From a virus, in the IMG/VR virus record IMGVR_UViG_3300010883_000010, positions 23,619-87,618 of that record: DNA of 64,000 nt. One strand, written 5' to 3'. The position numbers were made by a program, and so were the translations under genes. The stretch's first letter is position 1. Each line of letters begins with the position of its first letter. Shown here one piece after another: positions 51,541 through 59,919 of this stretch. The notes beneath the pieces were generated by a model. The model saw only the letters and a program-made list of their open reading frames with translations, did not search any database and was not told the DNA's origin.

Positions 51541-51921
51541 TTAAAATTCAAAATCGTCAGCTGAACTATTATTTTCATCGTTACCAGATTCTCCTTGAGA
51601 CCAGGTTGGAGCAGATACTGGAGTATCTTTCGCGTATTCTGGGGTCACCTGATCATCACCAACCTCTACTGTCTCAGTACCATCAATATTTATAGCGGAG
51701 TCTCCCTCGTGTGATCCTGAGGATACTCTAGCGCCTACTGCGTCTAATATCGATTTTAATGCCTCATATTCAGCATCTCCTTCAGAATCAAAGGAAGCTA
51801 CCTTATCTAATAAATCTTTAATTGTCATATTTAATAGTTCCTGTGGCATAGGATCATCTGGATTATTACCGTAAATGTGTTCTCCTTCTAAAAGTCTGTC
51901 TATAGTAGTATAGTCTTTCAT
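51541..51921 (-). CDS. Acidic low-complexity late protein
   Basis: 126 residues, MKDYTTIDRLLEGEHIYGNN at the start, rich in Asp, Ser and Gly, ending GNDENNSSADDFEF. The KDYTTIDRLLEGE start may be a variant of the motif. A late motif at 51931-51948 precedes it. Function unknown. Confidence 0.55.
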   Translation of the reverse strand: MKDYTTIDRLLEGEHIYGNNPDDPMPQELLNMTIKDLLDKVASFDSEGDAEYEALKSILDAVGARVSSGSHEGDSAINIDGTETVEVGDDQVTPEYAKDTPVSAPTWSQGESGNDENNSSADDFEF

Positions 51922-51930
51922 AATTACTTT

Positions 51931-51948
51931 TATTTTTATTTATTTGAA
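51931..51948 (-). promoter_or_regulatory. Late-promoter-like motif for the 51.2-51.9 kb genes
   Basis: Minus-strand TTCAAATAAATAAAAATA, 9 bases before the ATG at 51921. Confidence 0.5.
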
Positions 51949-51960
51949 CCATTAAGTATC

Positions 51961-51978
51961 TTTTAGTATAATAATATA
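51961..51978 (+). promoter_or_regulatory. Candidate non-late promoter (TTAGTATAATA motif)
   Basis: TTTTAGTATAATAATATA, sharing the core TTAGTATAATA with sites at 58313 and 61237. It precedes an isolated plus-strand gene by 26 bases. Assignment to early or middle expression is inference. Confidence 0.4.
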
Positions 51979-52004
51979 GTACGTTAAAAGAAAATACTAA
52001 AAAA

Positions 52005-52217
52005 ATGATAAATGAATTAAAAATAGTTCAAGATAAGCTAGAAAAGGATATTTTATCTAAAATAGATGAGATACGAGAAAATATAATAATTGGAAAAGGA
52101 CCGGGAGAAGTTGCTCAAATAGCCATGCTAGATGTAATAAGTGAAGAGCTATCTGATGTATTATTAAATTGGGAACCATTACCTTATAATAGTAACATCG
52201 GAGATGATAAGTTTTAA
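52005..52217 (+). CDS. Small hypothetical protein
   Basis: 70 residues, IVQDKLEKDILSKIDEIREN and VAQIAMLDVISEELSDVLL, helical. It is the only plus-strand gene between 48.8 and 56.8 kb, has the second-type promoter motif, and so may be expressed earlier than its neighbours. It overlaps the convergent gene by 4 bases. Confidence 0.55.
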   Translation: MINELKIVQDKLEKDILSKIDEIRENIIIGKGPGEVAQIAMLDVISEELSDVLLNWEPLPYNSNIGDDKF

Positions 52218-52609
52218 AGATCCATTAATCTAAGATATCCTTCTTTAAAGTATTTAAATGACTTCTCAAATTGTCTCTGTATATATGGACTTATTGATCT
52301 TTTAGATATTGCAGAATATTTACTTAAAGCTGCATCTGTTAATGCGTCAAATGATTCTAGTATAGATTTAATATCATCAATGTCATCTGCAATCTCAGGT
52401 CTTTCTTCTAAATTAAATGGGAGTTCATACTGATTTTCAATATCTTCTTCCTCTTCTTCATCTGGATTTGCGCCTAACTCATAAAACCTAGAAGAAACAT
52501 CAGGACGCTGGTGAGTTTCTGCACTCAGTAAAAACATCCTTAAATTCTCATGAAGTTCCTTTTTAAAATTAGTTATCTCAACTTTACTATATTTCTTATT
52601 TGACCCCAT
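52214..52609 (-). CDS. Hypothetical helical protein
   Basis: 131 residues. SKVEITNFKKELHENLRMFL at the start, an acidic loop (NPDEEEEEDIENQ) and a helical C-terminus (YIQRQFEKSFKYFKEGYLRL). It ends one base from the next upstream gene. No family recognised. Confidence 0.55.
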   Translation of the reverse strand: MGSNKKYSKVEITNFKKELHENLRMFLLSAETHQRPDVSSRFYELGANPDEEEEEDIENQYELPFNLEERPEIADDIDDIKSILESFDALTDAALSKYSAISKRSISPYIQRQFEKSFKYFKEGYLRLMDL

Positions 52610-52610
52610 T

Positions 52611-53207
52611 TTATAAATATCCTGGTAATTTTATTATTTTAACTTTTAAGTTTTCTAAATCTTCTTCTTTTAATTTTCTTTTTCTTTTGACAAAGTCTAA
52701 AGTCATCATACCTATACATTTCTTTTCTAAGTCAAACAGTCCCCAATGGTATGTAGATTTATTTCCCGCTTCTATTTGATGAACCTTACATAGTGAATTT
52801 GGAAAATCAGCATTTACATCATAATAAGGACAACACCAATTTTCAAATAAAGGTAGTAATGAAGCATTACATGAAGAGACTGGTAAATCCTTGGATATAT
52901 CCGACATTCTTTGTATTCCAGATGCGGCTACCTCATAGGTCATTGAAAGCTTTTGCATAGATTTTCCAGTATAAAATTCTCCTCCATTATGAAATTGTAA
53001 TATAGTTAAACGATCGGCGTTAAATTTATCTCTAATCTCTTCTAAATTATCTAATAATTCTTGATCTTCTTTTATTTGAACATGAATTTTGCATTCCTTC
53101 TGATTTATCTTTCTAGACAGATAATTCTTATACCAAACTACGCTTAGTGCTGTTGCTGATCCAATGATCGCTGTTAATATCGGCACTAAATATTCTTCTC
53201 CAAACAT
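52611..53207 (-). CDS. Membrane-anchored GAF-like protein
   Basis: 198 residues. One N-terminal membrane segment (VPILTAIIGSATALSVVWYK), a coiled linker (IKEDQELLDNLEEIRDKF) and a globular GAF-like domain (DRLTILQFHNGGEFYTGKSM, later HWGLFDLEKKCIGMMTLDFV). Cysteines at CCPYYDV and CKVHQ may bind a ligand or metal. Such membrane-anchored sensors recur in large phages with unknown role. Confidence 0.6.
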   Translation of the reverse strand: MFGEEYLVPILTAIIGSATALSVVWYKNYLSRKINQKECKIHVQIKEDQELLDNLEEIRDKFNADRLTILQFHNGGEFYTGKSMQKLSMTYEVAASGIQRMSDISKDLPVSSCNASLLPLFENWCCPYYDVNADFPNSLCKVHQIEAGNKSTYHWGLFDLEKKCIGMMTLDFVKRKRKLKEEDLENLKVKIIKLPGYL

Positions 53208-53232
53208 TCCTTTCTTCTAATTTTTTATAAAA

Positions 53233-54129
53233 TTAACTATCAGTAGGACATCCACAATGAACTCCATACTCTGCTCCTTGCCACCATGACTCAGGATCTT
53301 CTGCTTTATCAAATGAAAATGGATTATCTCCGGGTTCTACTGCTTGAGTTGAACCACAATGTTGACACTTAACGAAGCAACTATCATCTACTTGATCAGA
53401 TACTTGATAATCACTTTCAATATCTTTAATATCTAAATCATCGTCATTAAATAATAATTCAGCGTCACTACCAGAATACATATCGTCTGTTTCATCTTGC
53501 CAATTATATTCCTCATCATCTTCCGTATCTAAATGAGATAAATCAAGATTATTAGTAATATCCATATCATCCTTAATGTTAAAATCATCAAAGGATTCTA
53601 ATACAAAAGAATTGGATGTCTTCCACTTAAAGGATTCATTAGATTCTTCATCTTCATCTTCGTCCTCATCGTCGTCCTCATCGTCGTCCTCATCGTCCCC
53701 TTCAGGATTTCCATATGAACCATCATCCTCAGTATCTTCTTCATCAGATTCTTCATCCTCAGTATCTTCTTCATCAGATTCTTCTTCATATTCGCTATCA
53801 GATTCGTCCTCGTTTCCTTCAGCTTCTATTTCTTCATCTGAATCTTCACAATCTTCACATTCTTCTTCTTCCGGTTCCTCTATTCCATTATTTGAAGAAC
53901 TAAAGGAAGGAGCGCCAGCATCTCCAGGTTGAGCGATTGATTCCTCAGATCCAATATCTACTGGTTTATTTGGTCCTAACTCAGACTTATCATAGGTAGT
54001 CTCATCAAATCCTTGTGAGAAATTATCAGAAGCAGAAGCAATATCCTGTACGCTAGCTGCTTGATTTTGTTCAGAATCCACTGAAAACTTATCAGAAAAC
54101 TCTTTAAAATTTAAAACTCTATCTGCCAT
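53233..54129 (-). CDS. Acidic virion-type protein with zinc-ribbon-like C-terminus
   Basis: 298 residues. ADRVLNFKEFSDKFSVDSEQ at the start carries the motif; a central part of about 90 residues is almost only Glu, Asp and Ser with repeats. A second motif-like SFDDFNIKDD lies inside. The C-terminus has CFVKCQHCGST and a later CGCPTDS, a likely zinc ribbon. A late motif precedes it. Possibly an acidic internal head protein. Confidence 0.55.
   Translation of the reverse strand: MADRVLNFKEFSDKFSVDSEQNQAASVQDIASASDNFSQGFDETTYDKSELGPNKPVDIGSEESIAQPGDAGAPSFSSSNNGIEEPEEEECEDCEDSDEEIEAEGNEDESDSEYEEESDEEDTEDEESDEEDTEDDGSYGNPEGDDEDDDEDDDEDEDEDEESNESFKWKTSNSFVLESFDDFNIKDDMDITNNLDLSHLDTEDDEEYNWQDETDDMYSGSDAELLFNDDDLDIKDIESDYQVSDQVDDSCFVKCQHCGSTQAVEPGDNPFSFDKAEDPESWWQGAEYGVHCGCPTDS
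53660..53784 (-). repeat. Acidic-codon tandem repeats
   Basis: A 12-base unit (GACGATGAGGAC on the coding strand) repeated about three times near 53660-53697, and a 30-base unit repeated twice at 53724-53783 giving ESDEEDTED-type residues. Both are in the acidic segment of the 298-aa protein and probably vary by slippage. Confidence 0.6.
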
Positions 54130-54140
54130 TTTTAAATAGT

Positions 54141-54160
54141 ATTTTTATTTATTTATTCGT
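54141..54160 (-). promoter_or_regulatory. Late-promoter-like motif upstream of the acidic protein
   Basis: Minus-strand ACGAATAAATAAATAAAAAT, 11 bases before the ATG at 54129. Confidence 0.5.
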
Positions 54161-54188
54161 GTAATTTTGACGCGTTTGATAAACGTAT

Positions 54189-55130
54189 TTAAAATCTATT
54201 GGAGTAAGAGAACAGAGCGTATCCATATAAACTAGAAAGAACATTATCTAATAGCGGGATATTAGATTTGTTATTAGATATAGCATCAATCATCATTTTA
54301 AATATTCCTCGCATAGTAGATCCCTCAATTATTAAGTCATCGATTACTAAATATGACGGGCTCATCTTAACTATATTATTCATCGATACTTTATTAGAAT
54401 ATGAATTACTTTTAAAGTAACCTTCATATTCATTTTGTTCATCTTCAATCGTTTTTATAATATATGAGTCAATAATGTGACCTGGCTTTAATAATCTCCT
54501 TACTCCAGATTTAAGACCTGCTGATTTCTTTATAAGTCCTTTAAATGAAGAAGAGTTATTCTTAATAAATATATCCATCATTCTTTTAGTTTCAGGATCT
54601 GCTTTTTCATACGCATCCTTATCTATTATATCATACATATCTATTCCATAATATGCTTTCATGATATCTACTACTTTTGCCTTTGGGTAGTATAAAGATT
54701 TAATTGTATCAGCTACTCTTGATGCAAGAGGTGAGCCGGATCCTGTAACAAATAGTACCTTAACCGGTCTATTTTTAAGTTCACTAGGGTAGGAGTGATT
54801 AATTAAAGTACTCAAATCAGAATCACTGATAGATTCCCACTCTTTCATATATTCAGAAAATTGTTTCTTTTTATCTTTTAAATTTTCTATCTTATATCCG
54901 GAAAAAGTAAGTATTTTATTTAAGCGGCTAGGTTTTTTATCTCTAACTTGAGCTAATTTAATGATATCTTCTTCTGTATCATTATCATAATCTATATTTA
55001 TATTGCTATCTAAATATGAGTGAGTTCCGTGATTGAAGGTTATTCCTTCATTGACCCCATAAGATATTTTATTCCAACCAGATATGAAATTCTTAATCTT
55101 ATTAAATATCCTATAAGATAAAATATTCAT
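54189..55130 (-). CDS. Phosphoribosyltransferase-like protein
   Basis: 313 residues. KVLFVTGSGSPLASRVADTI (about 124-143) resembles the PPi loop region, and YLVIDDLIIEGSTMRGIFKM (about 263-282) is a PRPP-binding motif (two acidic residues, then xxGST). The long N-terminal part is of unknown fold. It may be catalytically altered. It is sited between virion genes, suggesting a structural or packaged role. Confidence 0.6.
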   Translation of the reverse strand: MNILSYRIFNKIKNFISGWNKISYGVNEGITFNHGTHSYLDSNINIDYDNDTEEDIIKLAQVRDKKPSRLNKILTFSGYKIENLKDKKKQFSEYMKEWESISDSDLSTLINHSYPSELKNRPVKVLFVTGSGSPLASRVADTIKSLYYPKAKVVDIMKAYYGIDMYDIIDKDAYEKADPETKRMMDIFIKNNSSSFKGLIKKSAGLKSGVRRLLKPGHIIDSYIIKTIEDEQNEYEGYFKSNSYSNKVSMNNIVKMSPSYLVIDDLIIEGSTMRGIFKMMIDAISNNKSNIPLLDNVLSSLYGYALFSYSNRF

Positions 55131-55139
55131 GAATAAGAA

Positions 55140-56768
55140 TTATTTTTTGCCGTTAAAAAAGTTATCTAGATTATCTTGTAAACCGTTAGACATTTTCATG
55201 AAATCATCAAAAGAATAAATAACAGATTCGTTAAATTTTTCTTCCTTCTTCTTCTTTCTGTTAATCTTCTTAATTAACCTCTTTTTCTTACGATCAGCTT
55301 TTCTATTTTTACGTTTTTTCCTTTTAGCATCTTTTAAATCACCTTTAGTATCTTCCAATTCCTTTTCTAATTCTTCTAATGACATATCGTCTAAAGATTC
55401 TTCTTCTTCTTCTTTCTTAGGCTCTTCCTTCTTAACTTCTTCTTTCTTAGGCTCTTCCTTTTTAACTTCTTCTTTCTTAGGCTCTTCCTTTTTAACTTCT
55501 TCTTTCTTAGGCTCTTCCTTTTTTGCTATTATATCAACAATCTTTTTAGCAGTGTTTGGTCCAACAATACCATCTTCTGTTAGGCCATTTTCTTTTTGCC
55601 AAGCTTTAACTGCTTTGTCTGTACCTGGTCCAAATTTTCCATCAGCCTCTACTCCTAAAAATTCTTGAAGAGCTTTAACCGCTTCTCCGTTTCTTCCTCG
55701 TCTAAGAGATCTTTTAGTCTTTATTATATCTGATATTGTTCCATCAACTGTTTTAGATCCACTTGACTTTTTAGTACTAGCAGTAGGAGTAACCGGTGTT
55801 AAAAATGAATCGGCTGTAGCCTTTCCTGCATTTGCAATCGCTAATTCTACTTTACCATCTTCGAGTGGAGTAGAAGATCCTTTAAGTTTAAGCTTAGATA
55901 TTAGTTGTTTATATTTGTCAGGACTTGAAATATAATATGCTTTATTATTAGTAACATCTAATAACCATCTAGTATTTCCTGCTGATGTTTTTCTAATTAA
56001 TTTATATTCAATATTTTCTAGAATAGATCCAACCATTCTATCTACTTCTTGAGGACTAAAAAAATATTTATTTGATTCAGAAATTCCTGCTGGAGTTCCT
56101 GGATGTTCCATATGAGCGTCTACATCTACTGAAATATCAATTGGAGTTTCAGAATCTACCGCTGGATCAGGTAAATCTAATTTTTCAGCAGCATCTTTTA
56201 AATTATCACCTCCATGATATATTACTTCTTCTGATCTCCACATTTCTAAACTATGTTCTGTGCTTACTCCCGATTTTAAAAAGGGGGTGGTAACTGCAAC
56301 TCTTACTGAATTAGTAATATTTACAGCAGTATCTAAAGCATTAGTTAATTCATCAGATGATGTTGTATATACAACATATTCTCTATCTGGCTCTGATTCA
56401 ACTGGATTATGTTTATCACTTTTATTAGCAGTGACTTTAACTCTAAGATAAACTGGCTTATCTCCAATCATTGCAGCTTCTCCGTCTTTACCATCTGCCC
56501 AAAGTTTAAGAGGTTCCGGTGAAGACCATACTCCTGCACCAGATGCAGCAATTGATCTTAATTCTTGTTCAACGTCTGAACCGATTGGCCATGCGTACAT
56601 TCTACCAGACATTTTTTGTTTTTTAAGTGTTTCAAGGTCACCTTCATGTTGAACTGCTTCTTCAGAACTGACATCATCAGCTCCGACTGGCATATCATCT
56701 CCGTCTAAATCAGGTGAAATACCCGTGTTCTCATAAAGTTTTTTCAAATCTATCTTTCTATAAAACAT
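55140..56768 (-). CDS. Virion-type protein with peptidoglycan-binding domain
   Basis: 542 residues. The PG_binding_1 domain is GRNGEAVKALQEFLGVEADG followed by KFGPGTDKAVKAWQ, and continues with TEDGIVGPNTAKKI (about 350-410). After it is a Lys/Glu/Pro repeat linker (EEPKKEEVKK), a highly basic stretch (KRKKRKNRKADRKKKRL), and the C-terminal VIYSFDDFMKMSNG, another copy of the targeting-like motif. The N-terminus RKIDLKKLYENTG may be a variant. It lies next to the divergent palindromic promoter. Confidence 0.65.
   Translation of the reverse strand: MFYRKIDLKKLYENTGISPDLDGDDMPVGADDVSSEEAVQHEGDLETLKKQKMSGRMYAWPIGSDVEQELRSIAASGAGVWSSPEPLKLWADGKDGEAAMIGDKPVYLRVKVTANKSDKHNPVESEPDREYVVYTTSSDELTNALDTAVNITNSVRVAVTTPFLKSGVSTEHSLEMWRSEEVIYHGGDNLKDAAEKLDLPDPAVDSETPIDISVDVDAHMEHPGTPAGISESNKYFFSPQEVDRMVGSILENIEYKLIRKTSAGNTRWLLDVTNNKAYYISSPDKYKQLISKLKLKGSSTPLEDGKVELAIANAGKATADSFLTPVTPTASTKKSSGSKTVDGTISDIIKTKRSLRRGRNGEAVKALQEFLGVEADGKFGPGTDKAVKAWQKENGLTEDGIVGPNTAKKIVDIIAKKEEPKKEEVKKEEPKKEEVKKEEPKKEEVKKEEPKKEEEEESLDDMSLEELEKELEDTKGDLKDAKRKKRKNRKADRKKKRLIKKINRKKKKEEKFNESVIYSFDDFMKMSNGLQDNLDNFFNGKK
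55411..55523 (-). repeat. 30-bp tandem repeat (3.8 copies)
   Basis: Unit TCTTTCTTAGGCTCTTCCTT plus ten bases, repeated at 55411, 55441, 55471 and partly at 55501, encoding EEPKKEEVKK. Copies are nearly identical, so this tract is likely recent and length-variable. Confidence 0.85.
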
Positions 56769-56800
56769 ATCTTGTTATTATTATTTTCTATTATAGTTTT

Positions 56801-56820
56801 ATTTATTCACGTGAATAAAT
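56801..56820. promoter_or_regulatory. Perfect palindrome forming a divergent late promoter pair
   Basis: ATTTATTCACGTGAATAAAT is an exact 20-base palindrome lying in the 58-base gap between the divergent genes at 56768 and 56827. Each strand carries the late motif GTGAATAAAT, so one site can serve both directions. Confidence 0.55.
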
Positions 56821-56826
56821 AAAAAT

Positions 56827-58293
56827 ATGAATAAGCACGTTTTAACATTCTCACAAATAATTAATGAATCAGTTGGATTTGGATCTGTTTTATTAATAAA
56901 AGGTAAATCATCAGATGCCGGAAGATATTTATACGCAACTACAGTCAAAGGAAGTGTAGAAATAAAGCCAGGTCTTAGAATGGTGTTCATTGGCGATGAG
57001 GTATATAGAGTTATTAATAAAGAAGGAAAGTTTTTTGGTAGAAAAATATCATATGGATCAGAAGATGGACTCAAAGGAATATTTAATATGAGAAATCCTG
57101 GAAAGCCTAGTATTGTTTTAAATCACAATAAAACTCCATTTCATTGGATTACTCTTAAGCTTAATGATATTGGATCAGCGCTAAGAGAACTTGGACCTAG
57201 ATTATTTAGTCATGATTTAATACTAGAATCAGAAAATGATATTGATGCTGATGGAATAGAAGATTCTCAAGACGATGAAATATCAGTTCCAATAGATAAT
57301 ATGGATCAGAGAATTCAATCAGAAGAAAATTATGATGAATCTAAGAGAAAACAAGAATTATATGATACAATATGTTATGAAGTAATTAAAGCTATTTCTG
57401 GAAAAGAATCAAACGTAAATCCTAAATTAATTGAGATGGAAGAAGTTGATTGGGAAGATGATTATCAAGAGCTTGAAGATAATTATGAATCATATGAATG
57501 GAGTATGCGTATGGAAGTTTACTTAGATCATTCTAAATTTAAAGACTTTGAAAAAGAATTAGCTGATCTAGAAATAGCAGGAGATTTTATGGAAATGCTC
57601 GATGTCCAGCCTAGTATAGAAGTAGTTATAGGATTTAGTAGTGATATTGAAATTAGACACGAATATGAAAAAGGAGATCACTATGAACCTGACTATTCAG
57701 AAGTAACAATAGCTTCGTGCAATTCTTCAATAGATGATATAATAATAGAAGATATTTCAGGAAATGAATCAATTTTAACAAAACCTGCTCCTTTACAAGA
57801 ATTAGTTAAAAATTTAGAATATAGATTTAATGATAGTGAAGGATTTCTTCCAAGTGATATATGGGGAGAGTTTAAACATAATATAATGAAATCTAATGGA
57901 TCCCATATTAATTTAGAACCTTATGAACAAGAAAAGTATATAAAACAAGAACTATTAAATAAAAAATCTGATAAAGTTAGACTATTAAAAATATCTTTTG
58001 GTAAAAACTATAATAGTCAGAAAACAGAAATTCATATTCAAAATGCTAAAGATATATCTAAGTATTGGAAAGATAAGCTTAACATAAGTGAAATATCCGA
58101 TAATGAATTATATAGATTACAAAAGATTACATATGAAATAGAGTATTTTGATGAGCTTATACCTTCCATGGAAGGGAAAGTCCCAAAAATTATGGTGAAC
58201 AGGAAAGGTTGGATGACTAAGCGAAGAGATAGATATGCAGAGGATCTTAAAGAAGAAATCAAAAAGATAAAGTCCTCTAACAATTCTAAATAA
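56827..58293 (+). CDS. Large acidic virion-type protein with targeting-like N-terminus
   Basis: 488 residues. KHVLTFSQIINESVGFGSVL at the start is a clear copy of the shared motif (INES). The N-terminal 130 residues are beta-rich; a Ca-type loop DIDADGIEDSQDDE (about 137-150) then leads to an acidic, helical middle. The C-terminus is basic (KEEIKKIKSSNNSK). The late palindrome lies directly before it. Function unknown. Confidence 0.55.
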   Translation: MNKHVLTFSQIINESVGFGSVLLIKGKSSDAGRYLYATTVKGSVEIKPGLRMVFIGDEVYRVINKEGKFFGRKISYGSEDGLKGIFNMRNPGKPSIVLNHNKTPFHWITLKLNDIGSALRELGPRLFSHDLILESENDIDADGIEDSQDDEISVPIDNMDQRIQSEENYDESKRKQELYDTICYEVIKAISGKESNVNPKLIEMEEVDWEDDYQELEDNYESYEWSMRMEVYLDHSKFKDFEKELADLEIAGDFMEMLDVQPSIEVVIGFSSDIEIRHEYEKGDHYEPDYSEVTIASCNSSIDDIIIEDISGNESILTKPAPLQELVKNLEYRFNDSEGFLPSDIWGEFKHNIMKSNGSHINLEPYEQEKYIKQELLNKKSDKVRLLKISFGKNYNSQKTEIHIQNAKDISKYWKDKLNISEISDNELYRLQKITYEIEYFDELIPSMEGKVPKIMVNRKGWMTKRRDRYAEDLKEEIKKIKSSNNSK

Positions 58294-58298
58294 TAATT

Positions 58299-58318
58299 AA
58301 AACAGAGCTCTGTTTTTT
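58299..58318 (+). terminator. Intrinsic terminator after the 488-aa gene
   Basis: AAAACAGAGCTCTGTTTTTT: a stem of AAAACAG with CTGTTTT around an AGCT loop, ending in a T run, 6 bases after the stop codon. It separates late from following genes. Confidence 0.65.
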
Positions 58319-58334
58319 AGTATAATATATTAAA
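58313..58334 (+). promoter_or_regulatory. Candidate non-late promoter of the epimerase gene
   Basis: TTTTTTAGTATAATATATTA, sharing TTAGTATAATA with two other sites. It overlaps the terminator tail and lies 13 bases before the ATG at 58347. Confidence 0.45.
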
Positions 58335-58346
58335 CTTTATAAAAAT

Positions 58347-59258
58347 ATGAAAAATGTATTAGTAACAGGAGGAGCAGGATTTGTAGGAAGTAACTTAATT
58401 AGTAAATTAAAAGCTAATAATCCAGATATTAAAATCACATGCCTAGATAATTATTTTACAGGTAAAGAAGAAAACCATATACCCGGCGTAAACTATATTA
58501 AGGGTAATACTTGGGAAGCAGACCTAATCTTTGAAGATAAACGAATTTCGTTCGATACAGTATTTCATTTCGGAGAATACTCTAGAATTGTTCAATCCTT
58601 TGACGATATTCAATATGTTGCTAAGACTAATATGGGAGGGACTCCTATCATTTTAGAATTATGTAGACAGTGGGGTGCTAAATTAATATATTCTGCATCT
58701 TCTTCTAAATTTGGTGACGATGGAAAAGACGAAAATCTTTCTCCTTATGCTTGGATGAAAGCAAAAATGGTAGAATATATTAAGAATTATAATGATTGGT
58801 ATGGATTAGAATATCAAATATGTTATTTCTTTAATGTATATGGTCCCGGCCAGATTATGAAAGGTGATTATGCTACGGTTGTTGGTATTTTTGAAAGACA
58901 ACATAATTTGGGTCAAAAATGTACAGTAGTTGAACCTGGAACTCAAAGCAGAGATTTTACTCATGTTGATGACATAGTAAGTGGGGTTGTAAAATCTGCT
59001 GAATATTTACATAAATCAGCAAATGATCCATCAACTATAAGTATTGAAAGAGAATGGTATTTAAAATCAGGAAAAGAAAGAACTATAGTTGACGTTGCTG
59101 AGATGTTTGGTGATTGGGAATTTATTCCCGAAAGAAAGGGAGAAAGGCGTAATAGCGCAACTATTGATAACAATACTTGTGAAAGATTAGGATGGGAACC
59201 AACTCATTCGTTAGAAAAATGGATAGTTAAACAAAAATGTACTAAAAGCTTAGTGTAA
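58347..59258 (+). CDS. NAD-dependent sugar epimerase/dehydratase
   Basis: 303 residues of the extended SDR family. The NAD site is VTGGAGFVGSNL (about 6-17), the catalytic serine region is IYSASSSKFGDD (about 113-124), and YAWMK (about 134-138) is the YxxxK pair. It resembles UDP-glucose 4-epimerase/RmlB-type enzymes. It could make a sugar donor for the cassette at 9-16 kb, although it is far from it. Stop and next start overlap by one base. Confidence 0.85.
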   Translation: MKNVLVTGGAGFVGSNLISKLKANNPDIKITCLDNYFTGKEENHIPGVNYIKGNTWEADLIFEDKRISFDTVFHFGEYSRIVQSFDDIQYVAKTNMGGTPIILELCRQWGAKLIYSASSSKFGDDGKDENLSPYAWMKAKMVEYIKNYNDWYGLEYQICYFFNVYGPGQIMKGDYATVVGIFERQHNLGQKCTVVEPGTQSRDFTHVDDIVSGVVKSAEYLHKSANDPSTISIEREWYLKSGKERTIVDVAEMFGDWEFIPERKGERRNSATIDNNTCERLGWEPTHSLEKWIVKQKCTKSLV

Positions 59259-59539
59259 TGAGTAGATATTCATCAACAGTTATTAACCCAGAAGGTACAC
59301 TCCTTGAATTATCATGGGGATTTGATCACGCATTAGGATATTGGTACGATATATTCGATCGTGATAAAGGTACAGAAGAACATGAGCAATTAGTAGAATC
59401 ATGGTCATCAACATTAGGATTTTTACCTAAACAACCAGGAAGAACAAGTAATAGCAGAAGTGTTATATTGGAATTCCTTATTAAGTATGATCTTTCAGAA
59501 GAACATAGAGGTGCAGTCGGATCAGATTACCCGTTTTAA
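59258..59539 (+). CDS. Small hypothetical protein
   Basis: 93 residues, LELSWGFDHALGYWYDIFDR then SSTLGFLPKQPGRTSNSRSV. It overlaps the epimerase gene by one base, so is co-translated. Conserved-looking but no family recognised. Confidence 0.55.
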   Translation: MSRYSSTVINPEGTLLELSWGFDHALGYWYDIFDRDKGTEEHEQLVESWSSTLGFLPKQPGRTSNSRSVILEFLIKYDLSEEHRGAVGSDYPF

Positions 59540-59552
59540 AAGTAAATATAAA

Positions 59553-59918
59553 ATGAAAATTAAAAGAAGAATCGCAACAGAATGTAAAAAGATTAGAAGA
59601 AGTAAATCTAATCCAGGTTATTTCAAATATGAAGTAACAATTCAAGAAAAGGATGGAACTATTGATACTCATCCAGCTTATGGTAAAGATATGCAAGGGG
59701 CTTTATCTAGATTATTAAAAAAAGAAATAACTACTAAAATAGAAAGAAAATTAAATGCAGGCTGGGTATTTGTAGCTTGGATGATATTGATGGGATGGCC
59801 AACTCTAATTATGCCAAATATCGCTAATTCTCCTATATATATTGTTTACTCCTTTAGCTCAATTGCAATAACTTTAATGTTTGCAGCAATATGGTATAAT
59901 TACGTAAATAAAGAATAA
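59553..59918 (+). CDS. Small two-TM membrane protein
   Basis: 121 residues from the ATG at 59553; the longer frame upstream overlaps the previous gene and is unlikely. A basic N-terminus (MKIKRRIATECKKIRRSKSN), then two membrane segments (VFVAWMILMGWPTLIM, IVYSFSSIAITLMFAAIWYN). Function unknown. Confidence 0.55.
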   Translation: MKIKRRIATECKKIRRSKSNPGYFKYEVTIQEKDGTIDTHPAYGKDMQGALSRLLKKEITTKIERKLNAGWVFVAWMILMGWPTLIMPNIANSPIYIVYSFSSIAITLMFAAIWYNYVNKE

Positions 59919-59919
59919 T

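Noticed and set aside
53576-53932. Plus-strand open frame of serine repeats opposite the acidic protein
   Set aside because: It is the complement of Glu/Asp codons in the real minus-strand gene, and has no leader or promoter.
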